Of a DNA stretch of 64,000 bases, positions 33,439-45,800 are shown piece by piece. The stretch is from Paragorgia papillata (lineage: Eukaryota > Cnidaria > Anthozoa > Scleralcyonacea > Coralliidae). The notes under the pieces are model-generated. The model saw nothing but the letters and a program-made list of their open reading frames with translations, was not told where the DNA came from and did no database searches. The translations under genes and the position numbers were made by a program. Location of the stretch: contig JAWNZC010000469.1 in the NCBI GenBank assembly GCA_035771165.1, positions 1,605,001-1,669,000 of the forward strand, read 5' to 3'. The stretch's first letter is position 1. Every line of letters starts with the position of its first letter.

Positions 33439-34254
33439 CTGAAAATAAAATAAAAAACATTTCAAAAACTCATTAATAATTCATGAGGAAAACACAAAGG
33501 AAAATCATGACCGTGACGTGTCTCTATATGTGATAAAGACACGCTCGCTATTTTAAATGAACTTTTTCTTCGATTTTGCGGCTCAGACAACTTCAATTTT
33601 CAAAATTGATTTCTATATATATGAGCTTATTATATGGATAGTTTTTGAAGCCACTTAAAACATTCGCAGTACACTGCTGCTCAGGTTTTAAATAGTACAT
33701 ATAGAGTGATATCTGCTACAATAAAAACCCGCGTATAATTCCAAGTATAATGGTTCATACGTCGCATTTAATTCAGACGAATTTAATTCATAGTTAGCTT
33801 CGTTGACTAGTCGACGTAAACTCGAATTCGTTTCATGCGACGAATTTAATTCAGTGACGAGCAAGGAAAATCCCGCTAGACCGCGCCAAAAACGTCCAAT
33901 ACGCATGCGAAGTAAACAAAAATCTGATCACGGGCTCAAAAAATATGTTGTCATAATTTATGCATTTAATTCGATGCGACGATACGTCTGAAAGCAACAC
34001 GCATTAAAGGCCTCGTTTAAACCATTACGGTACGGTCAGTCTTCCGTTGAAAAATCACTATGTTCCTTTGTTGTGTTTACACTATTTGACTATCTACGAT
34101 GGAACTTACCTGGCCATGCCAGACACAGTGTAGAACGTTTGTTCCAAATTGTTTCTCGAGTATAGAACGGTTGGGCAACTTGCAAATTAGTAAGAGCTCT
34201 CGTGCAGGTGGTACCGGTGCGGGTGGGAACTCTGCAGAGACTCTGCTCCAGAGA

Positions 34255-34607
34255 CTCTGCTGTTGTTGTTGTTGTTTTGCTGTTGTTGTTTTGTTGTTGT
34301 TTTGCTGTTGCTGCTGCTGTTGTTGTGCTGTTGCTGTTGTTGTTTTGCTGTTGCTGCTGCAGTTGTTGTTGTTTTGCTGTTGCTGCTGTTGTTGTGCTGT
34401 TGCTGTTGTTTTGCTGCTGCTGCTGTTCTTGTTTTGCTGTTGCTGTTGTTGTTTTGCTGTTGTTGTTGTTGCTGCTGTTGTTGTTTTGCTGTTGTTGTTT
34501 TGCTGTTGCTGTTGCTGCTGCCGTTGTTTTGCGGTTGCTGTTGTTGTTGTTTTGCTGTTGTTGTTGCTGTTGTTGTTGTTGTTTTGCTGTTGTTGTTGTT
34601 GTTGTTT

Positions 34608-34639
<32 letters not shown>

Positions 34640-34735
34640 TTTTGCTGTTGTTGTTGTTTTGTTGTTTTGCCCTTGCTGTTGTTGCTACTGTTGTCTGTCG
34701 TTGCTGTCATTGTTACTGCTGTTGTTTTTTTGTTC
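34255..34735. repeat. CTG/TTG trinucleotide-rich repeat
   Basis: Blocks of TTGTTGTTGCTGTTTTGCTG of variable length. The minus strand reads as Gln/Asn/Thr runs and the plus strand as Cys/Val/Leu runs. The minus ORF (206 aa) is followed by a GT donor-like CCAG|GTAAGT near 34,107, so a Q/N-rich exon is not fully excluded, but nothing recognisable flanks it. Confidence 0.85.
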
Positions 34736-35006
34736 TACCTTCTAAGCCATCTTGAAACCTACTTCTGGTGTATCCCTTTTAGTCAAGAACTTTCTTCTGC
34801 TATAACTCGTACCAGTCCCATTATGACAAAAACAGAGAATCCTAGATGCTAAAAGGTATCTCTAGCTAACAGAGATATTCTACGCCTTTTTTAAACAAAA
34901 ACGTCATTGAGAATGGATTCCATTTATCAAACTTGATGATATTGTACAAGCACATATGCAAAGTTATATATCATTAATTATTTCAACCAGTTTGTATACC
35001 ATTGAT

Positions 35007-35250
35007 GGTACTGAAAAAGATGGCGGCGGTACATTTAACCACAATGCTTTGCAACCTCAAATCAGCTCAAATAACAACTAAAGATTGTTTATCATGCTAA
35101 CATGGATTAAGTAAGCAAGAACTTCATTCCTACCAAAATTGATCGTTTTAAAACCATATCTTCCAATAATTCTGCAAGAAACAATATTTACTGCACACAA
35201 AGGATTGTGGTTAAATGTACAACTCACCATCTTTTTCGGTACGGTCAATT
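35007..35250. mobile_element. MITE with GGTACTGAAAAAGATGGCGG terminus
   Basis: GGTACTGAAAAAGATGGCGG with CATTTAACCACAATGC on the left is matched by GATTGTGGTTAAATGTACAA and CACCATCTTTTTCGGTAC on the right. A ~244-bp inverted-repeat element without coding capacity. Confidence 0.65.
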
Positions 35251-35275
35251 GTCCGTCTCCCAGTCTTTTCAAAAG

Positions 35276-35425
35276 ATGGTTGCCATTTTATATTTTTATA
35301 AGCATTTAAATAACCTTTCCAACCTTATTCTTGCGTTTTATCTAATTGGAAAAAAAACTTTACACAAGATTGAGGCTAGAAAGGCTAAATTTAAATGCTT
35401 ATAAAAAAATATAAAATGGTGGCCA
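35276..35425. repeat. Inverted repeat, ~150 bp
   Basis: GCCATTTTATATTTTTATAA GCATTTAAAT near 35,282 faces ATTTAAATGCTTATAAAAAA near 35,390. Hairpin element adjoining the MITE at 35,007. Confidence 0.6.
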
Positions 35426-35504
35426 TTTTTATGAATATATTTACGAAGTATGTAAATATATAAACAGATACTGCTGTTGGCAAACAGGGAAACGTTTCTA
35501 GCCA

Positions 35505-35575
35505 TACCGACGAGAAAAAAATCCAGGTGAAAGGCTGGTGCGCTAACCACTGTGCCACCAACACCCCGCGCATGG
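35505..35575 (-). mobile_element. tRNA-derived SINE head fragment
   Basis: The minus strand reads GTTGGTGGCACAGTGGTTAG CGCACCAGCC, a good match to a tRNA D-arm/box A (TGGCNNAGTGG). The box B region expected ~40 bp later is not recognisable, so it is neither a tRNA gene nor an intact SINE. Confidence 0.35.
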
Positions 35576-36810
35576 GTTTTACATAAGCACCTTCGAAAGT
35601 TCGAATTCTGCCAAACTTATTACACGAGTGTTTGCATCAGGTTATGTATTACAGAGCAAAGTGAAAAGATGGTCAACTGCCGAGATTTTTAGTAAGGAAA
35701 AACTGAAGTTTTGAGCAGAGCCCTTCATTTTACTGATTGAGCCGATTCTACTCTGATGAAGGGCTCCGCTCATGGCCGTAAGCAGGCGGCCGAGCCCCCC
35801 TAAAAATTAGACGTGAAAGCACGAGTTTTTTCCGCTGCAGTAATTACTGCAATACTGCTGCTGCCTGATCATGCCTCAGATTGCAGCAGAACTAACGTCG
35901 GAGCTTATAGATTTAAAAACAATTGCAGGGCTGGTGGCACTTTCTCGTACATAAATTTCACACACAGACCAGGGCACCATGACCATGTGCAAATAGTCTA
36001 CTAAAACTAGTCTGATATTGACAAAGGAAGTAAAGGTAAACTGAAATGATGTTGTTTATGATCATAATATTTTGTTGTAAAACTGACCCCAAAATGCAGG
36101 AAAACGCGTTTCAGAGAGTTAGAAATCAAAACTTTTCCGGGGAATCATGCCCCGTAAAAATCTATTTTACTAAAAATCTCAGCAGTTTACCACCTTTTCA
36201 CTTGTTCAAAACACTCGTCGCCTACCCAACACTCTGCTTTTTCATACATTTCCACAACAAAAACAACAGTATCAATTTTCTATATTATTCATACAGACCA
36301 ATCTGCTGCCTCTTTCTCGTTTCAACAGTTTGCAAAGGCAACCAAAGCTATATCTAACCTTGGCTACTTGACTCGGAAATGCTCGTGACATCACAATAGC
36401 CCAACACTTTCACCACGTGGTTTTCCAAGAAATTTATCATTTTGAAAACGCAACAGTAAAATACTTTTCACCATGACGTATAAATGAGATTTAATTCGTT
36501 ATGCAAGGAATTCACGTCAGTTTCGGCTGTTTTGCTCCTTGGCAAAAGCAAGCGATGTTCTCTAGTCTATATATTGTACTCAAGGCTGAGGGTATAGTTT
36601 AAAAGATGCAAATATAAACAGGAATATCTAAATAGAAAACCAATCACAGCAGGATATTTGATAGTTTACCAAGAATCGTATTACCATTTACTGAGAATTC
36701 AGAGACAACGACTTCCAAACACTTCGCTTTCCGTCGGCATTGCAGTTTAACTATAAACTGAGTATCAACACACGAAACTACTACACTTTTTGAACAAAAC
36801 GTTGTCTACA

Positions 36811-39800
36811 ATGGCTACTTCTTCAACCGACGCCGTTCCAGTTGATCAACTAGAATCCTTACTGACATGTTCCATTTGCTTAGAAACTTTGAACGAACCA
36901 CGAACATTGCCTTGCTTTCACTCCTTTTGCAAAATCTGTTTAGAGAAGTTTGTAAAACGCCACCGTGAGGAAGCAGCTGGTAAAGAGATTGAAGTATTCA
37001 ACTGTCCGACATGTCGGTCAGATTTTTTTCTGAAACCAAAAGATGAAGTAGCAGGAATGGCGAGCAGTCATTTTATCAGAAATATGTTAGACGTCATGGC
37101 GATTCAACGACGAGCAAAGGTTTCTAAATGTTCTCGTTGCCAAGAGCCAGCCGTTAGTCGATGTACAACTTGCGAGGTGTTCATGTGCGAAAAATGTTTC
37201 GAAGTTCATGAAACTTGGTACAGACAAAGCAAGAAGAAACACGCTGTGCTATCAATAAACGAGTTGAGTCAACCTGAGAACGAAGCCAAGATCAGAGCAA
37301 AACTTCACTGCAAGAAACATGAGAACAAGACCCTTAAATTTTATTGCGAGACATGTAAAGAACTCGTCTGCAGATATTGCATGGAGGTTCAACATGTCCG
37401 TCCAGATCATTTATGTTTGCCACTAGTAGACGTAGCTGAGAAGCAAAGAGAAGTATTAGCATCGCGTTGTACAGTCTTGGAAGAAAGTCTGAAGGAAGGC
37501 AACGACACATTAGAGTTGATATCAAATGCCAAACAGTCTCTGGAAGACAATGCAAAGAAAGCAAAGAAAGACATCACTCGGCAGAAGGAAGAAGTTTTAA
37601 AAATCTTTACCCAAAAGCTAGAAGAGAAAGCGAAACTAATGATGAATGAAGTGGAGAAGAAATACAAAGAAACTCACGAACCACTTGTGGAACAAGAAAC
37701 CGAAGTGAAACGTCACGTGGATAAAGTAAAAGGTTCTTTCAATCTAGCCAAGAACCTTCTTGAAAAAGGCAACGATGAAGAAATTCTTTCGTCGCAAAAG
37801 ATGATTGAAGAGAATATAGAAAGAATGAAACAAGAGCGACCAAGGAATATGAAACCTGTTCATGATGGCAACATTGAATATCAAAGCACCCCAATCAACG
37901 ACAATGATGTTACGACGTTCTTGGATAAACTGGTTCGGGGAAAAGTTGGTAAGATTATAAAACTAAAAAGAAAGAAAAATTAACTAAAGGTAGATGGTAC
38001 AGGTAGTTGATTCAACCCCAGATAAAACCTTCACAAGGTCTGAGGTATTTCTCTAGGTGTTAGCTGCGCTCCTAGCCTAGTATATATGAGGCAGACTTCA
38101 CCGTTTGCAAGGTCTCCTCTGATTGGCTAGCTTCGAGGAGCGGTGTTCTTGGTAGTCCACCATTTAGCCTGCGTAGCAGGCATTAGGACGAGGGACTGGG
38201 GAGAGGCTATCGACCATTCATAATAATAGCACTAGCTTTGAACCAAGTCTTCATGAAATATGAATGATATTCAAATATTTTTCAATATTCATAAATATAT
38301 ACATACATACATACACACATACACACATATATATACATACACACGCATACATACATATATATATAGATACACACGTACACACACACATACACACATACGT
38401 ACATATATACATAGGGTAGTCAGGGTAGTCCAGGTAGTCTGGGTAGTCTGGGTAGCTAGTCTTGGTAGTCTGGGTAGTCTAGGTAGTCTGGGTAGTCAGG
38501 GTAGTCAGGGTAGTCAGGGTAGCTAGTCTTGGTAGTCTGGGTAGTCTTGGTAGTCTGGGTAGTCAGGGTAGCTAGTCTGGGTAGTCTGGGTAGTCAGGGT
38601 AGTCTGGGTAGTCTGGGTAGTCAGGGTAGTCTGGGTAGTCGGGGTAGCTAGTCTTGGTAGTCAGGGTAGTCCGGGTAGTCAGGGTAGTCTGGGTAGTCTG
38701 GGTAGTCCGGGTAGTCCGGGTAGTCCGGGTAGTCTGGGTAGTCTGGGTAGTCCGGGTAGAACATGCACACACGCACATACACATACACATACACATGCAC
38801 ACACACATACATATTCTGTACATATACATATCAGTAAGATAAAACCTTTATATTTCAAAACATGTATATATTTAAAAATCACAGTTTGGGGCAACAGAGT
38901 CAGAGGGCAGTTAGGATACAAGGACACAGATTTCTGCAGAGTTCTTTATTGGTCTAACAACTTAATTAAAAATGCATGCATCTATTTTACATAAAATGAT
39001 TTTGATATCGCTTCTTTTGACTGGAGACGTTAACGTTATAGGACGAACAACTAAATGCTTTTCCCTCTAAAAATCGAGACACATTAAAATAGTTGGCATA
39101 GTTGCACAGACCACTTTATTCCAACGAGAGTTTAGTTTTCTAAAGAGTGTTTTGAACAGTCTGTTCGATAACAATAAGAATTTATGTAGAGCCTAGTGAT
39201 GTCATTAGTTGTGGAATAAAATATGTCTCGACTTCCTGGGCCAAAACGCCGTTTCTCAAACGCTAAACAAACATACTTTCCTTTAATTATTCGCCCTGAA
39301 ACTGTCACAATCGAAAAAAGTAATCTCAAACTTTACTTTAATGTTATTTTCTCCAACTTGAAAATTTAATTAGTCCTCAATAAATATACACAAGGAATTA
39401 TGCGAAATAAGCCATTATTCACCTTTCGCGAGCAGCTAAAATCTTTTATATTCAGCATTATCCATGATTGTGTACTTATATTTGTATATTTCCAACTAAA
39501 ATATTCCCGTTTGCGAAAGATCATAATTATGTACTCTTACAATACCTAAACTTTGGCTATTTTAAAATATCCAGTAATGAGTCCAATTTTATGTACTGTC
39601 TGTAATAATTACCACTTTGAAATTTAATTTTTGAAATACGTTAATATTAAACTACTGTTTACAATTCTGGCAGTGCCATGTCTGGTCAGCATCTGGCTTC
39701 TTGATTTTCAGACAAAATCTATTAATGATGAATTGCAAATTTAGACGTTTGATCAGACAGTGCTTAATCCACAATTTTGTTATTTATTACTCGGGCTATC

Positions 39801-39859
39801 TATGGTAGGCCGAGTCTAAGGTTTCGGCTTTATTGTGTTGTGGGGTTTTTTTGTTGGTT

Positions 39860-39896
<37 letters not shown>

Positions 39897-42800
39897 GTTC
39901 CACAAAATGGCATTATTGCATCATCCCGTCAGGCCTTGCGAAACTGTACGGCGTCGGCAGATTTTTCGAGTTCTTTCTTTTCGACAGCTTTGCCTTTGAT
40001 CGAGTTGGGTTGAGGTGATTTCCGCGGTTTTATAACAGGACAATTGGCACTAGCAGGAGGCTCGGTATACGCCGGGGCAGACAAGAACGCAACATATTTA
40101 TGTGGATACACATAGACTTCGTCTTGGTTTGTTTGCCTTTAGCCGCGTAGCTGCGACAATCCTTTCCCGTGCACAAAAGCTGGTTCTCAGAACTTGTACT
40201 TTTGCGGACATGGCAATAACCTAACGGGTTGCTTGCTGTAGCTGGCCCCAAAACAGAAAAGCTAGCATCGGATACTTGGATGACTGTGTTTTCAAACTTA
40301 GTAGCATCTAGCATATCCTGCAGTTCTTTTTTAATTGTCTCACTGCAAACGAATGTGGATAAATCGGGTGTTAGGATGGCAACTGGATATGTTTGCAGCT
40401 AAACTCCTCTAAACGGGATGAATTATGTTGAACCGATCTTTTAATCTTGCATTCCTCGACACTGCAGAACCACATAGTTCCATCTGTAGTGACAAAACAG
40501 CGATCGTATCTGTTGCTGGTCTTTACACTAAAGATACCCTCAGATATTTGAACGGCTTGGGGAGAGTACTTGTGCTTCTTAGCCGCCGGTTCGAACGTGC
40601 CTCCTAACGCAAATCCACACATACCACAGTTTGGCGGTTTAGAACGGTTGAAATATTCGGCCTTGCAACCCGGGCAATAACCACGGCCACGCTGACTCAT
40701 TGTCGTATACAAGACAATAAATCAATCGAGCTAGAAATAATCTGGTCAGTAAAGAGTTTTGTATCCACGTTTATGTCTTCGTATTAGGTAATTTCCTATA
40801 CTTTCTTTTTTGAAGTAGGAAAGTTAATGACTATATATAAAAGCATCTGTCACGAGTCATGACTCAAGCAAAATTTAGTCCGCCAAGAAGGCGGAACATA
40901 TAACTGCAACGCAAACATTGCTAATTACAATTGTGATTGATAGCCGACATAAAGGTTTATAGAATATAGATAAGATAAAGAGTTAATGCCGAGTTTCCTT
41001 TAACTTGTCATTTTATCGGCGAATGGCTCGCATGCATTATTAAAGTGCCACAGGGACAGAAAAACTGCATATATACGATTAATCTTATTAAACTAACAAT
41101 TTTGGGTTTCTCATCTCATTTTGTTTAATATTTTGTTCCGTTTTTCAAACACCAACTAATTAGGAACATTTCTGCAAACCATGACACATGTTTGGTATAA
41201 CTATAAAATATACTTTAAAACAATCGTCCTTTAACCAAACAACTATTGCCAGAAATTTGGGACAAGATGGTGGCGCGCGTGCGCATTAACGACCATAATA
41301 ATGGAGATTCTCAACAGCAAATAATAAGGAGAGCACACAATAATTCAAATTTTGCTTAAACGGTGATATATTTCTTCTTTCTCCAGATCCATCTGACTTC
41401 AGCGTGGACTAAGCAACAGTTGTAACTAAAAAACTTTTCTTAGCTCGACGACAAAGTACTTCCCTAGCTCGTCTTATTTTTGCACTAAAAGCGCCACTAT
41501 CCATAGTGTTAGCCATAGTAATCTTTGTAAACAGGTGCTACTGAGAAATTGGCCAAACTGACCAACAATGTTACGGGCGATGCGAAGTCTCCAGATCGCA
41601 ATGCATTCGGCATGAGTCTGTCTACTTCCTGAGCACATAAAGATCCTGATTTGTTCCTAGCATAGTACTTCCAAAAGCGTTTGAACTTGCTTGATTTCAC
41701 AGTTCTTATAGCCGTTTACAGGTTATTTACATATACATACATGCACGATTTAGGCAAATTCTAAAGAACTCAATGACCTGAATAATGAGAATACACTAGC
41801 ATACAATAGAATCAAACGCATTAGAATACATAATTATATTATTAGGCGACAGAGAGCAGCGGCACAAATGACCAAAATTTCTGGTGATATGAATAAAGTT
41901 CCCGCACATTATGCAGCATTGATTGTTGACCCCATTCCAAGCAATGATCTAAGGTAGTATCAAAATTTAGAAACCAAAGCCGGTTTAGGGGGTGTTCATA
42001 TGATCCCCGGTAAGCGGGCCAGCCCGGTAATTGAGATGAAGTTTGTCTTGTGTGATAGTTTCCATCCCGCTTACCCAGGGGCGGATCTAGCTGAAAATCT
42101 GACCGTGTCTGATAGGTGTGGTCCACTAATCTAGAGGGGTCCGGGGGCATGCCCCCCCGGAAAATTTTGAAAATTGAAGTCTCTGAAAACGCATTTCCTG
42201 CATTCTGGGGGTGATCTCGAGTCATATTGCAGGGTCGTTTTGTACATGTTTTGTGGGAATTTTACACAAATTTTTGTACAAATTTTACCCAAATCTTTCA
42301 ACAGAATCTTACCTGCAAATTGCATCTTCACTGAACTACAGTATCTTACTAAAAAAATTATTCTATTTAAAATGAAATTGGGGACTAATTGGGGCTCAAC
42401 TATTCTGTACCTTTCTGTAATTAAATAGACTATAGTAGTTAACCAATACTCATTATCACACTCATATTAGACTCATTAGCAATACCCTGCATTGTTGTCT
42501 GCATTGCTGCATTGAGCATGTATGTTCAATCACATATTTTAAACTAAACTAAATATGCTGCTTATTTCTTTCCCACCAGTCTGATAAAATTCATTTAGGA
42601 TGGTTGCTTAATATTTTAGCCTTGAGGTAGTCGGATAGACAGAATAGGTTCTAAAATAATTGCCTAACATTTGATTTGTATCAACTAAGGGAATGTTTAA
42701 ATATTTGGAGGCATGGTAGTTTATCTAGTCTGCTTTACCAAGCTGATAACCAGGAATGCTAACAGAACAAAAATTGCATAGCCCCACATTGTAAAATGTT

Positions 42801-45800
42801 TTCCTAATGGTAGTGGTAATACATTATTGCCTGTAATTTATTTTCTGTTGCCCAACTGCCAGAGTGATCCCACTGTTTGCCAAAAAGGTGTTAATCTTAT
42901 ATATATTAACCCATTAACTGGCAGTACCCTGCCACTGACGAGTAAATTCGTCTGGCGTTAGACAGAGTAAAATACTGACTCTGGCATTGGACAGAGTAAG
43001 ATACTAAAGTATGGCGCATTGCCAGCTAATTGGCTTAACCATAAAATTGTTTACCATAACATGTAATAATCATAAAAATTATTAATCGTCTGGCGGTAGA
43101 CAGAGTAAAATACTAAAGTAGGGCACATCTTGGCACATTGTAAGCTAATGGGTTAATATTATACTACTCACATCAGTCCGGCTGGAGGCTGCCTTTTAGT
43201 GTGCCAGCCTGCCTCAGCCTGATTGTAAACAAATTAACTAAACCAAGCTTGCTCACTTCCATATAAACACCTCCCAATAATTCCGAGCATACTCTAGAAT
43301 TGTATTTATCCAATACTAAAGTCACTAAAATATTCTCAAATAAAGTATTCCTTGAATTTACAGTACCATACATATATATATAGTACAAATGCCATTTGTA
43401 CTGCCATATATATATATGTATAAATACAACTATTCTAAGGGATTTTCAAACGACTAAGTATGTCAATTTACAAAAATGGATTAAATACAATTCTCATACC
43501 AAAGCATTAAATAGCGTTACTGCTACATTGTTATTGGATTCACAATACCAGAACTACTCCACAGATTTACTATATACCAATAAATTGTATATTAAACGGG
43601 GACATATAGATTCTGTAGTCGTTCACTTAAGCTTATGTAAGTCAAATGTAATATATTCTGCTCAATAATATTTACATACATTACCCAATTTGCACACAGG
43701 TAATTAAACTTCATGAATATTGAAAATAAAATTAATTATAAAGTCAGATTCTCACCTTACAGGTACATGCGAAGCGCACATCTTTCTTTCTGGCTCTTGG
43801 GAAATTGGAGCTTCGAAAACTCGCACGATCGCACTGCTCGCTGTCTTTCTTCAACCAAGACGCGTTCACAATGTTGTCTCAACAACAAAATCTCATCCGA
43901 AACATCTTCTTGTAAATGTAAACCATCGAAAATTTGAATAAGTTGCCGCAGCACATTATCAAAGCTCGCACAAGAAGCCATGTCGAACAAAGCAAGAAAT
44001 GTCAAATGTGCAAGGCCTGTAATATGACGAGAAGCTTCCGAGATGTTCCCGAATTAAGCCATTTCTCTGTAATTGCGCAATGAAAACATGGCCACCGTGT
44101 CTCACCGTGTCTTACGTCACAAAAACTCGCACTGTGATTGGCTTGCTACCCTCCACAGTGTCTGGACATGGCAAGAAGTTACTATATTTAGTAACATCAA
44201 GACCGCGGACCGTGTCGCAAAATCGCAGTATCATTTTACGATTATTTCCCGAACTTAAAGGGTTAAACTTCGGGGAGCTGTCGGCCAGTCATCGTAGGAA
44301 ATAATTTGATATGCAAAATATCGATCAATGCGGAATTTCCCGCGCTTTCTGTAACCTATTACCAGTGAACTCGATGTAAGTTAAAATGTGATACCTGGAA
44401 CGCTAACGTCCAGTCATTCGGGGGGCAAAAAGTGAGGCAAAAAGTTCCAGGCCCTTGCGCGGTTTGCAGGTACGATTCAGTCTCCCACAAAATGTTTTTT
44501 ACACGGTCACAGGTCTTGAGCGAACTGCGAAGACTCGAAAAGGTTTGAAAAATTATTTATTGAATCATTTTATCACGCTTTGCTAAACGTGCATTTTAAA
44601 TTTTGATTGGTTGTGCTATGCTGCCGAACTAATTATGCAGTGATTGTCTATTTGTTGCTATAGGAAAAGTCATTGTCTTTACAAAACGTGCACGAAGTTT
44701 GTCAGTGAAGAAATTAAATCAAATTTTCGTTATATTATAAACCATATATATTAGAGTTTCGTCACTCCGAAGAGGATACAAAAAATCAACACAAACTTAG
44801 TATAGAATATGCCGTTTAGGTTAGTACCAGTTTCATCAGTTCGTTTTGTTTAAAAAGCATTCCGCATTCGTACCGAAAACAACAACTAGCCATGAGTAAA
44901 CGTGAAAAATAAACAATCAAGTTGTCAGTTTATCTTTCTTAAAATATCATTAGTTACAAAAGGCCGTTTAACAAAACTGAACAAGAAATTAAAGGAGCAG
45001 AAATAAGAAAATGACATTAGATGTATATTATGAAATATCAAGTATCAATACGTCTTCAAACTCGTACAAGAATAGCTTTCTCACTCTTGTTCTCACCTTT
45101 TCGGCTGGCTGTTTTCATCCTAGCCAGCAAAAGGCCGGACGTCTGTTTTCTCAGCCTATTTTCATCCCTAGCTTAATTTACTGTATAGTTTTGGACTGCT
45201 ATACAGTAAATAAAACAGCGCTGCACAACAATGGGAAACCATTAAATGCACGTTTAGTCTGATAAATAATTTTTTCAAACCTTTTTTCGAGCCTTCGCAG
45301 TTCGCTCAAGACGGGCGGCCGTGTAAAAAACATTTTGTGGGAGACTGAATCGTACCTGCAAACCGCGCAAGGGCCTGGAACTTTTTGCCTCACTTTTTGG
45401 TTCTTCGTTAGCGTTCCAGGTATCACATTTTAACTTACATCGAGTTCACTGCCTATTACGTCTCAGGAAATCGAATTATCCAATTTTTGAAATATTTAGA
45501 AATTTACTCAGTTTATTAGGGGATTTTGTTGAAATAATGTTAAAATTTTAAAATTGTAAATTTATTTATTTATTTAAGTATATTTTATATAAATTTCGAA
45601 TGTAGAAAAATCTGACCGTGTCTCGAGCCACCTTTGACACCCCCTGGATCCGCCCCTGCTTACCGAGGCCGGAAAAATCATAAATTTAGCTTGTCTGGTG
45701 GTCCGTGTCAAGATATCTGCCATCAAAGATCACAATTCTGTTGTATCGCACTGGTTTTAATTTTCTGCTTCAAAATCAATCCTTTTCTTATACAATTGAG

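Larger units (their letters stand above)
42076..45658. mobile_element. Third-level nested hAT-like element, CAGGGGCGGATC termini
   Basis: CAGGGGCGGATCTAG on the left, complement of CAGGGGCGGATCCAG on the right, each followed inward by AAATCTGACCGTGTCT-type sequence. CTTACC flanks both ends (42,070-42,075 and 45,659-45,664), a 6-bp match rather than the full 8 expected for hAT. It splits the second-level element. The interior holds a TTAACCC-bounded repeat, a candidate exon and a 200-bp inverted pair. No transposase was identified. Confidence 0.75.

Noticed and set aside
34090..34755. Q/N-rich 206-aa protein or Cys-rich plus-strand ORFs
   Set aside because: CTG/TTG repeat tract, all frames open. 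No recognisable domain on either side, although a donor-like site near 34,107 leaves slight doubt.
35505..35575. A tRNA gene
   Set aside because: Box A-like sequence only. No box B (GGTTCGA) or cloverleaf could be drawn.
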